Source: Entoloma clypeatum
Taxonomy: Eukaryota > Basidiomycota > Agaricomycetes > Agaricales > Entolomataceae
NCBI GenBank assembly: GCA_963565915.1
Contig: OY751492.1
Span: forward strand, 2,976,001 to 3,040,000
Direction of reading: 5' to 3'
Length of the DNA stretch: 64,000 bases
Of the stretch, positions 24,526-34,766 are shown piece after piece. A program made the position numbers and the translations under genes. The notes beneath the pieces are model-generated. The model ran no database searches, was not told the origin of the DNA, and was given only the letters and a program-made list of their open reading frames with translations. Every line of letters begins with the position of its first letter. Positions within the stretch are counted from its first letter, which is position 1.

Positions 24526-25187
24526 TGTTGACATCAGGAAATTGAAGAGGTTTTGATAAGGCTATATCCTATATGGTGAGGATTACCAGAGATTATCAGA
24601 TGTTTATAAGAAAATATAATATCTGAGAAAATCCCACTGTCCATTATATAGCCTTATAACAGAGGCCCTGTTTTCCTGATGGAAACATTCAAATATAGAT
24701 GTATCAACAGTCAATCACGTGACTATAATCATGTGTTTTACCGTGTGGTTTGACCACATGAAGTGTTCTAAACATAGAACAATCTAGACTCGCTCTAGAT
24801 CTCTGACGTTATCTCAATGACTCAGAATGCTGCGCACCACAGCCTTGTTACTGTGTACCAGTGATATTCCATAGGGTTCTATCACCTTCTAGCCAATAGT
24901 GTTACTTGCTCATTATTGGTCTGTGCACACTCTCATAGGTATAAATACTGCATGTAAGTAGTGTAGCATAATAGGCTTTACAAGTTCTACAACTTCCATT
25001 ATCGCCCACTCTTCTAACAATCTCAACCTCTACACTTCAATGTGAGTATCATTAACCAGGCTTTCTCTGCATCTGCAAGGCATGCTGTTCAATAAAAGGT
25101 TTTGGAAAAAATCAGGGATAAGGTCTGCCTAAGTGTCTCATGGAGTCTTGAGATCTCGACTCAACCCGACTCAACCAGAATATTATA
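24526..25187 (+). mobile_element. Probable copia-type LTR, unit 3 copy
   Basis: Same tract, TGTTGACATC start, TATA box (24940) and AATAAA signal as the unit 1 copy at 6074. The right end is again undefined. Confidence 0.42.
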
Positions 25188-25492
25188 GTGGTCTTCTGCC
25201 AACCAGTGCCCTTGATGGCACCTCGACACATGAGGTTCAGAGAACTGTTCAAACATATTGAAGGCCTAGGATGGACCGGGTAGATACACCTGACTTTGTT
25301 GTTGCATTTTCCTCAAGCTAACATACCAATGGTATTTGGACACGAAACAGGTTTTATATCATTTTATTTGATTTCATCGATCTTGTTGATGTATCATCTC
25401 AACGCCAGTTTTTTTTTTCATTGGTGACCACATCATGGAGAGACACATCCTGACATTGATAGAATTTTTAATGATATATCCTACCGAGAAAA

Positions 25493-28124
25493 CTACCCCA
25501 TAATGCTGACTTCAAGGACAGAAGCAAGCCTTGGATTCACCATTTCCACATCCACATGAACCACAGAATATTCGGGGTGAACAACCTTATTGCCAGATCG
25601 CAGTGCTTTCACGAGTTCAGGTTCGACGTGTTCCGATGGCTGCTTTTTGTCTATCCAGACAAAAGTCGATTGAACGCTGTACCCAGCTGATTTGATCGGC
25701 TCGATCCACGTCGGCCACAACCTAGTGTGGAATTCCTTATCTGATTGTTTATGGTTGTGGGATAGCGTGAATTGGATAGGGAACATGGTGGCTTGCTTGG
25801 AGGCGCGATCCAACAGCAGTATGACACCATCGACGGCCATGAAATTGTAGGCAGTGGGAATATAGAGGCGGGTCCCGTGATCACTGGAGAGAAACTCGGC
25901 GAAGTTTGGATGCGTCGCGAAAATCGTAGTAGACATTCGGCCAAGCTTTGGGTGGACAACCTTTAGACCATTGATACCAATGTTGCTAAGGCAAATTTGC
26001 TCGGCCAAGAAGCCTCGAACAACAGGATTGGTGGATTGTGAAACCGATATGTACCACGAATCTTCCAGGAATGGAGCGTTGTCGTATGTTCGCAATATTG
26101 AGACCATGGATTCAAAGGCAGTTCCGCATGTAAACCTTCCAACTCTATTTTCGTCGACGTAAAAGTATCGCAAATCATACAAGCTTCGGTCATCAATTTG
26201 AACTTGATCACCCTGGACGCATGCCTTCATGATTGTGAAATACCTAGCCCGAAAAAATTGATTTAGATGGAAAGGGAAATAGCAGGATGTATGACCTTTC
26301 TTTCCTGAACGAAGACAGGGATGCGATTTTGGTTCTAAAGAATGTCTCGACATCCAAGGCGACCTTACGCAGATCGGAAGTATTCCTGAATTCGAGTTCG
26401 ACGAAGTTGGTGAAGTTGAAAAGGCAGCGTAGCAGAAGCGGAATGCAACCAGTGAGATATTCAACATGTTGTCGTTGTTCAGCCGACAACAGGGAAATTC
26501 GATCGCCATGGTGAGTAAACCACTGATCAGTTTCGTCCTATGGGGCATAAGTGGTGCATGGAACAACGTGAGCTATCAGCCTACCTTGCTCATCCCTCCA
26601 AATATTCGGAAAACCGAAATTCCACTTTGTTTCCTATCAGCTTCTCGATTGGATGTTTCGTTGGCTGAAGCGCTGAATACATAACGATGGTTGAACCTCA
26701 AGGCGTCAAGCCAGTTTGACGCCTGGACCTTTTTGGCTGTGCGGCTGTCATTCTCAGCGATCTCCAGAGCGTTCACTTGGTCAACGATGATGTAGAGATC
26801 TGAAAGGCTAGACATCAACTCAATCAACTCCTCGATGTCGTGAGGATTTTTTATGGTTTCGAGAATAGCCGAGTTGTAGAACGCGAAGTTTAATGCCCCC
26901 CACATCGCCTTTGCCGGCTCCAGTTGGAGAGTGGAGCAATCAGGAATATAGAAGACGCGTTTCCCTTCACGAACAAGGTGGTACACAAGCGCAGCAAGGA
27001 GATGCGATTTCCCTGAACCAGACGTCCCATACAGGTATAGGCTTTCGCGTGCATCGAGAAAATTCTCATTCTCGACACGCTTTTGCAATTGGCGAAATTG
27101 AGACCTCCCCATATATTCAAAGCAGTTGATGCTGTTGATTTTCGTCCTCTCGAAGCGTGGGGATGGCATTGGGAACAACGAAGGGAAAGGGAGCGTTGTG
27201 AATGTCGAAGGGTTGGACAAGTCTAGATCATCCGGCATGGCTTTGATCGCCTCATGAATTGCGACACAACGGGCCTGTACGTCGGACACACTCCCCACTC
27301 TGTTCTGTGTTTCCGATATCTCCCCTACATCCAGCCGACAGTGAATTAGAAGGTTCGTTATAGGCGGAGGCAGGCTTTACTCGCCTATCTGCTGACGCTT
27401 CGCTGACTGACCATCCTCTTCTGTGGGCGGGCGTGAGCGTTTCCGAGAGGCTAAGAAAAGGCACCAGAATATTAATATGTTATCGAGGGGACATCATTGG
27501 GTGAGCAGAAGAGACAGAGATATGCAGAGCATATAGTCGTGTGTTATGGAGATAGGAGGGGGGACAACCAAAACAAAGTTGCGCAAGTGAGGCGAAAAGT
27601 TCAACGTAATCGTCAGTTCTGCTCACACAGGGACGAGGAGCCGTCCGTACTCACTGCTGGCGGTACTTTGTTGTTTCGGATAAGCTGTGATAGAGCAGTC
27701 ATCACATGTCCTCCTTTTTTTAAAAGGTGATCGCAGACCTTGAACGAATCCAAGCGCCTTGTCAACCTCCCTTCCATTTTGAGCGTGCGTAACTAGTCGC
27801 ATCACCGCAAAAACCTGCCCGCCCGACAGCTTCTCCCCCTGGTTCAACTCTGGCGAGACAAATCGCAGAATCTGTCGGCTGATTAGCTTTCTAGACACGC
27901 CATTAACCACTACTCACTGAATCAATTGTTCCTGGCGACATCCCATACCGTCCCATCAACCATGCTCTCATCTCCCTCAAGTCGATCCGGATGTCCGCAT
28001 AGTACCTGTCGTCAAGCACGGTATCCCCCCCTTCCTCAATCCACGCCAAAGCTCGCAAGTTTGCTGTGTACACTTCATATTCCTCATCGTTTAGCGCCGA
28101 TGCGTGCAGGGTAAGCAATCTCAT
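25493..28124 (-). CDS. Chimeric Crinkler copy C with a different N-terminal module
   Basis: The last four exons equal those of copy A (27450-27381, 27299-26585, 26537-26296, 26243-25493) and keep the P-loop, Walker B and nuclease motifs. The CRN header exons are gone. Upstream on the same strand lie 28124-27918 and 27871-27655, joined by a 46-bp intron with a GCTAATC branch point. Their reading has MRLLTLHASALNDEE, WLMGRYGMSPGTID and LSGGQVFAVMRLVTHAQNG, a conserved-looking module I cannot name. The second exon ends at a strong GTGAGT donor in phase 1, exactly what the acceptor of CRN exon 3 needs. The resulting intron is 204 bp and holds the recombination point at 27577. The whole model gives 2202 bases, 733 residues, with no stop. 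Splicing across the join is inferred, not shown. Confidence 0.65.
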
Positions 28125-28324
28125 GGTCGAGAGGCAGGTGTGGCGTCCTGAACCACGGGCGGGCCGCGGTGAGTGGGAGAGAGAAGAGCAAACTCAGTTG
28201 AACAAGACAGCACACGAAAAAGAGATGCTCTCAGCTAATTAGAGGGGTATTGTGACATCAGGTGCGACTCTGACATTGTTCAGACAACCCGCACCTAATC
28301 TCTTAAGAACCGGACAACCGTTTC

Positions 28325-29940
28325 GTGCGAACGATCAGATTACATGAGTTTAGTCAGCGTCACTTCACCCGTTCTCACTCCCAACCTGCCGCGTTGTCAA
28401 AACCCCGTCCCTGATGATCGTTCTCACGCCGTCGTCGGCAGTGATGTCAGTGATGCTGTGGTGCCTGCTCCCCTACCTGCCCCCCCTCTCTCTTTGCTAC
28501 ACACACACACACTCTGTCTCTGTCCTTAGCATTTCAAGATGAGCCTTCTATTTCCCTTGCCCCCCTTCTCTTTCTCTCTCTCTCTCTCCAATCTTAAAAG
28601 AGGGTTAAGGGAGTGTGTCGGAGCGATTTATCCCTAGCTCTATCACATTAAAAGTCCTTTGAGGGAGCTACACACCGTCTACTGTACATCCACATACATA
28701 TCTTCTGTATCCCTCTGGCATTACAAAGTCAGCGACCAGGACAAACCGTTTGGACCCTATATATATCATCTCTTGAGCAGTGTCAAGGTGGTGTTGTTGA
28801 CTTGAACTGCTTCATACATTATCTCTTCGTGAGTGTATTGATCCAGTGTAACCAATCGATGGCTTCAGACAATCAAATGAATTTCTCTGGCTCTGACATG
28901 TATATATGTCTCTATGTATTTGTCTGTAACATATATATCTAACTGATTTGTCTCTTTAGAAATCTTACACACCTACATGACAATCAAATGGCCTTTGAAA
29001 ATCCTGTGATGGCCGACATTGACATGTACGTATATTTGAGAATGTTTATTAAATTGAACATGGTCTTATTGGAATCAATCCCATGCAGTTCTGAACCAGT
29101 CCGCTCTGCTGCTCGCACACTGGAGCGTGATCGGAGACGTCTTGACAGTCCTTACCTGAGTTTAGTCAGTGTTACTTCACCCGTTCCCACTCCCTGGACC
29201 TCCCTGTTTGTTGTCCCTGCGGCTGCACTTGCACGTCATCATCTCCATGTTGTCACCCCCATCCCTGAATCGTTCTCATGCCGTCGTCGGCTGTGTCGTA
29301 AGGCTGTCAATGCTGTGTTGCTCTGGGGCTGTCAGTGATGTCACTGATGCTGTGTTGCCTGCTCCCTGTCCTGCCCTCTTTCTTTCCTCTCTTCCACTCA
29401 CACGCTCTGTTCTAACTTCTGCAAACGCTGGGGAATACTCTTCGTGAGTGTATCGATCCTGTGTAACCAATTGATGGCTTCAGATGATCGAATGAATGTC
29501 TCTGGCTCTGACATGTATGTCTATGTATACATTAACAATATACATCTATCTAATTTGTCTCTTACACATGACAATCAAACGGCCCTTGAAAATCCTGAAA
29601 AACATCTGACGACCAACATTAACATGTACATATGTTTGAAAATGTTTTTTAAATTAAACATTGTCTTATTGGAATCAATCCCATGCAGTTCAGAACAGTT
29701 CTGCACCGCTGCTCAAACACAGGAACGTAATCAGAGACGTCTTGAGAGTCCTGAGCATCAAAAGACTCCAGTGCATGTTCATGATAGTCCATCAACTTCT
29801 TCTGCTGTTTCTCTTTACCCTCATCTTTCTCCATCTCTACAACAGCAGATACAGAATTTGACTCTGCTACCGATGCGGCGTTCTTCTGTGGATGTTCCTG
29901 ATCAGCCACATCCTCCTCTGTCTTTTTAGGAACTCACCAC
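28325..29940 (+). repeat. Diverged tandem modules, gene-like, intron-containing
   Basis: Three sets of blocks recur. 'gagtttagtcag(c/t)gt(c/t)acttcacccgtt' occurs near 28345 and 29158. 'gtaaccaat(c/t)gatggcttcaga' occurs at 28848 and 29463. 'catgacaatcaaa(t/c)ggcc…ttgaacatggtcttattggaatcaatcccatgcag' occurs near 28976 and 29566. Plausible short exons (MASDNQMNFSGSDM, then a second exon ending before gtacgtatat) alternate with GT-AG introns in both modules. I recognise no domain. It looks like a small duplicated and decayed gene or transposon gene. CT-rich low-complexity tracts (28565-28590) lie between the blocks. Confidence 0.5.
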
Positions 29941-30085
29941 ACGGTATGCTGCATACAGGTGTTTTCTCTCATGGTCAGTTGTATGTAGCACTGTCTAGAT
30001 GTACATCTGGACACAGATTAAAGATATTGCTCAAAGAGGAAGATGGATACAAATGTAATTTATAATATGAATTGTTACCAATGAA

Positions 30086-30317
30086 CATCATGATTTCTTA
30101 CATACAAAACAGATTATTTAAAGAGACAATGTCTGTCAGAGACTTAAAATTCCAAGAACAAAGTGACTTAGTATGCGACTTCCAGCAAGGCTGCCACAGG
30201 ACATCATGATTTCTTACATACAAGACAGATTATTAAAAAAGAGATGATGTTTGTCAGAGACTTAAGTTTCCAATAACAAAGTCGCTTAGTACGCGAGGCC
30301 GAGCAAGCCTGCCACAG
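30086..30317. repeat. Two-copy tandem repeat, period 116 bp
   Basis: The block starting catcatgatttcttacatac at 30086 recurs at 30202 with small differences, each copy ending in a (c/g)a(g)caag(g/c)ctgccacagg segment. No coding frame spans it. Confidence 0.75.
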
Positions 30318-30961
30318 GCAGGCTGGCTTAGGCTCGTAAGGTAGACGACACTAGGAACCAGCACCATTATGTAAGCTGATTACCAAGCTTACTAAGCGGC
30401 AAAAATGGGCGTTCGCGAAACCAGTTTTTTTTTCTTGGAGGAGAGAAGGGCTCGAGGACTCAATCCAAAGGTATTTGCAATGTATGATAGTGCCGAATTA
30501 CCATGTTTTCTTCTCTAAATACTTTTTATACTCTACTCTGAGCTTGGCAAGGACATCAGGTGGTAATGTTCAGTGCCCATGGTACTTTCTGTTTGCCCAC
30601 TTCGATAGGCTTGATGTGCTTTGGACCGTCTGCCCATTTTTATGTGTATTTTTTGCGTGCCCTCTTGCTGTCCTCCTCCTCCTCCCCTAAGTCACATGTT
30701 GGTCATGTGATGCTTTACATAAGTGGCAAAAGACGTCGTCGCGGATTTTCCCAAAACTTTATTCTCTGCCCACCGTGTTCAAAATATCATTTGGAGCATT
30801 TTTGGTCATCACATATTTTTTGTTTAATATCTTTCTCTGTAGCACTCATTTTACAAAAATAAAACCAAAGAACTCTTCAACGCCTTTCTGTCTATCTTTT
30901 CTAGGACTTAGATATTGAATAAAATGTTTGTTGTCTTTGCAATTGAGCTCGTCGTTGGTGG
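30318..30961. other. Unassigned sequence downstream of the Helitron ORF
   Basis: Short frames only. The Rep (HUH) and helicase parts expected after the Helitron N-terminal domain are not here, so the Helitron is truncated at about 31060. Nothing else was recognised. Confidence 0.4.
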
Positions 30962-33637
30962 TCAGTTTGGATTACATAAGGGGGGCTGGTTCCTGATGTC
31001 GTCTACCTTATACCCACACAATGAGCCTAATTTGTGGCTGGTCTTGCTGGCGTCGCTCCGCTTCTGCAATAAGTCCCCATGTGCTGCATCCTGCAAGCCC
31101 TGATAGACATCTGCTCGCAATCTCTTTTGATTGTGGAAGCACCAAGCCAAGAGGTTCTGTTGATGGGAGGCCCAGGCATCAACAATAAACTGTTGAAACA
31201 ACTTTCCACAAAGAAACATTGGAGGCTGTTCTCGAAGTGGCACATTCTTTGGTTGGAGGTGATATGCATAATAGCAGCGTTCACTGACAAATTTGCTCCG
31301 TGTCTGACCTTCAGCACCAGGATGGATGGGAAGCTTTGGATGCCAGCCATATTGGCCAGAGGGAAATAGAAGGACATAGTGGAGAGGAGAATAGAGAGGA
31401 TGGAGGTTGCTCATTTCTTTCAGACGACCATCCCTGAAGCGCAACACAATGTCTCTGTCACTTTTTGGCTGGATCAAACTGTCGCCTGGAATAATAGCAG
31501 CAATTTCATTGGCATCGTTGGGCAGATTGTATCTCCTGGGATCCATGCCATCAGCTGTGAGAATGAGACAGACATTGTGCTGTTCCTCAGGTGGCTTCTC
31601 ATTCATGATTTGCCATGCCTGTTTATAGCGCTCAACATATGGATTGTCCCGGTGCAGCATGGCCTGAAGTTCAGCAATGATGGTTGCATCCAGATTGATG
31701 TTACGTGCTCCACGCATCTGTAGCTGTTCGTCGGCATCATAGATGTACATCTGGGCATAGGATGGTACCAAATCACCCCTTGGCACCAAGGCGCCAGATA
31801 GATGGTGTAGTTCTCCCTGAATCCGAAAGCTGTAGGGTCCAGATCCATTGACAACTGCCAGATCAAGCTTGACACCCAGAGAAGTAAATGCAAAGGCAGC
31901 ATTGTACTGGCGAATATTCTTTTTAAAGCGGCTTGAAAATTGATGGATGCCAGATAGAAAGCGCCATAGTTCCTCAGGTGCATGTTGATAGGGTGTGAGC
32001 TGGATTTGCCCCTGAAGGCAGCACATGCCAAACCTTGGATTATTTCTGGTGGACTTGGATAGTTTCTCTGCATCAAAGTGAAGTGCATGGCAATGGCTGC
32101 ATACAACATTCATGAGTGCCAAGTCCTGCCGATCAGGCTCAACATCATAGGGAACACGACCTCTGGGAAATGGGAGTGGCCAGTTGTGTCCATAAATATT
32201 CTGCAGTGGTGCAGGAGGTGCTTGGTTGTTCCCATCGGGCTCTGGAGGTTGTTGTTGCTCCAAATTATCATTACCACCATCAATATTCTGTTGATAATCA
32301 TTCTGAGCCTGCTGCTGGTCTGGAGTGACTTCATTCTGATTTTCATTTTCCAGTGCCTCAGCTGCCAGTCGACGACGCTCCAACCGAGCCAAGTCTGCCT
32401 GGTGAGCCAACTGTGCCTGCTCCTCATCAAGGATCCGTTGAGCCAACCGTTCATCCTCATCTATCTGGTTTTGCTGTGGATTATCAGCATTGGGATCATA
32501 GGCAGCCTGTCGTTCAGCCTCAACAGCCCGAAGATATGCCATGTGTCTGGCTGCAATTTCAGCATTCTGGCGCTCCCGCTCTGCACGGACTGAGAGCACT
32601 CTTTGTTCAGCCTGTAATGCAGCAGCCTGCTGTTGTTCCTGCAGTCTCAACTCCTGTTGTCGTTGTTGATCCTCCCGCAACTGGATCTGACGTCTTTGTT
32701 CCTCCTGCAAAGCCAACTCCTGTTGTTGAGCCATCAGCTGTATCTGACGTCTTTGAGCCTCCTCCTCCAATTGAAGCCATCTCTGCTGTTCCTGGGCCAT
32801 TAACACAGCATGATGCCTCTGAATATCTGCCTGTTCCTCATCATACCGCCTCTGAATTTCTGCCTGTTCCTCATGATGACGTCTCTGATTTTCAGCCTCT
32901 AAGTCAAGTTGTCTTTGATGTTCCTGAGCTAAGAGTTGAGCATGATGTCTGTGATATTCAATCTGTGCTGCTTCAAGCTGCCTTTGCCGTTCCTGATCAA
33001 GTAATAGAGCACTGCGTCTTTGATTCTCAGCTTCTGCATCATATTGTCTCTGTTGTTCTGCAGCCAACAATGATTGAAGGTGTTGTTGCTCAGTCCTCTG
33101 TCTAAACTCCTCTTGCAGTTGCTGAAGTGATAGTTGTTGGTGCATGGAAGGACGGCCTCTCCGGGGTGGCAGTGGTAAAGGTGGAGCAAGGGGAAGAGCA
33201 TGCTGCAAGGGAGTGTTCCAATTGTCTGGTAATCGGGTTTCAGGAATTACTGCAGCAATTCCTGGTGCAACAGCAGCTAATTGGTGGATGGGAGGAATGT
33301 AGGTTTGAGGTATTGCTGCTGCAGGACCCAACAGATTGGCTGGTCCAACAGGTAAACGGTGAATGGGAGGGATATAGGTTTCTGGAATCAAAGTAGCCAT
33401 CATCGCTCCAAAGTTTGGCTGAGGTGGGACAGGCAATGGAGGTTGTGACACATTCCTGGATTGATTTCGCCGATGGTCTGGATCAGTCATCTGATTGCGC
33501 TGATAACGTTCTGCAGCACGGGCAGCATGGCGGGCAGTTTCAGGAGTGACAGGAGAAGCAGGAGGTGATGGGCCAGCAGGAGGTGTAAAAGACCTAACTA
33601 AATGTGAATAAACTAAGTTCAAAGACAAAATATCCAA
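30962..33637 (-). pseudogene. Helitron RepHel N-terminal part, truncated
   Basis: An 891-residue minus-strand frame starts with a Pro-rich and then a very Gln/Glu/Arg-rich coiled-coil segment (about residues 170-480). A zinc-binding region follows with CSHCHALHF and GMCC. The Helitron-like N domain comes next: NIRQYNAAFAFTSLG, PSYAQMYIYDA, then HPLYSPLHYVLLFPSGQYGWH and LRADVYQGLQDA near the end. In complete Helitrons a rolling-circle Rep domain with HUH and two Tyr motifs and a PIF1-like helicase follow. Here homology stops after LQDA at about 31060 and the frame runs out in unrelated residues. I find no Rep or helicase motif in the window. A likely intron just inside the 5' end (acceptor near 33599) means the true start is further upstream. 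Confidence 0.8.
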
Positions 33638-34766
33638 ATAACATACATGGCAGAATTAATTCAATGGTTAGAATCAGAGATAGAGCCTTGCAGCAGATGC
33701 AGAAAAAGCGAATACAACCACTTGCAGTGAGAACGGTCTGGGTCACTCAAAGCCAAACCCACAACCGCGCTGTGTATAACACAGCCTTGTCAAGTACGGT
33801 ATTTCGGCAGAGTCGGGCTCAACGTTACTCCAGCCTCTCGGACGTCCCAGTCCAACGTACTTTGTCTCACGAATAGGCTGTACTCTGGTGACACAAAAAA
33901 TCGTGCTCGCAAAATGAGCGTCGCGATCTTGCTGTGGCCAGAAAAGAGAAGGGAAGAGAAATATGATCACACCTTTGCAATGAAATCCAAAAGTGAAATC
34001 GGTTCAAGCAGCAACAGTTGAAATGGAGACAAAATCAGTTGTAAGAACAACTCAATCTCCCTGTATACTGCAGTCCAGAGAGAGGTCCAAAAAAACAACT
34101 GGCAGACACCTCTTTCAAGGAAGCCAGGGACCCAGGACTTCTCTGGACTTCACCTTGATCAACAATGAAGGTCACTGCACAGGGGACAATACCTGCTCAA
34201 CTCAAGGAGGGGAAGATGGTGGGGGATTGAGGAAAAGAAAGGCAGAAGCGATGTTTTCCTCATGGTGAACACATGTTTTCCTCATGTTTTGATGTCTTAA
34301 TGTCCAAAAGGGGAAGATCCCTTGATGCAGGGTTCCATCAATCAAGAACAAAAAGGTTCCCTGCCACCATCAAGGGTCCACGAAAATCCGGGGGAAAAAG
34401 GTTCGTGCTGCACAATGCAGCCGTTGCAAGGCACAGGCCCTGACCATCAAGGGTCCATCCAAAATCAGGAAACAAAGGTTCGCACTCCGTGCTCACACAG
34501 GAAATAAGGTTCGTGCTCCGCACTCACCCCATGGGAGGACGAAAAGCTGACCAATTCTGACCAATTTCTTTGTTATGCTGACACAGCTTATGTCAGAAAT
34601 CAAAATTCTTACATGAGACTTAGGTAACTTTTTTTCAGTCTTGGTCAGACTATTCCCACAATTGTCAAAATGTCAAGCAACCACCTTCCCACCTTCCCTC
34701 CCATTAGTAGTATAGATATGGTCGTATATGAGATGTAAGGTTATATGGTGGCTTGGGGGGGTTGAC
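33638..34766. other. Unassigned repeat-like sequence between Helitron and gene D
   Basis: The part at 34330-34520 repeats the words 'ccatcaagggtcca' and 'aaaggttcgtgctcc/cgcactcc' two or three times. No frame of interest. It may hold the Helitron 5' end, but I could not place a TC terminus. Confidence 0.35.

Larger units (their letters stand above)
19222..27577. repeat. Tandem unit 3, truncated inside CRN intron 2
   Basis: The unit matches unit 1 at an offset of 19229 up to the solo-LTR site and 18452 after it. Homology ends at 27577, which equals unit position 9125, inside intron 2 of the CRN gene. The unit contains second copies of the gypsy integrase remnant, the short repeats, the SINE and the copia-like LTR, all without further change that I can see. 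Confidence 0.93.

Noticed and set aside
1..27577. CRISPR-like or phage-like repeat array
   Set aside because: The repeats are kilobase-size tandem duplications and transposon ends in a eukaryotic context. No short repeat-spacer pattern exists.
27578..28124. Copy C as a plain 5'-truncated pseudogene
   Set aside because: Upstream exons with matching strand, donor strength and phase give a full open model. Kept as a chimeric gene with moderate confidence.
32078..33396. Plus-strand frames of 60-250 residues across the Helitron ORF
   Set aside because: They are antisense shadows of the Gln-rich coding sequence and have no domain or intron support.
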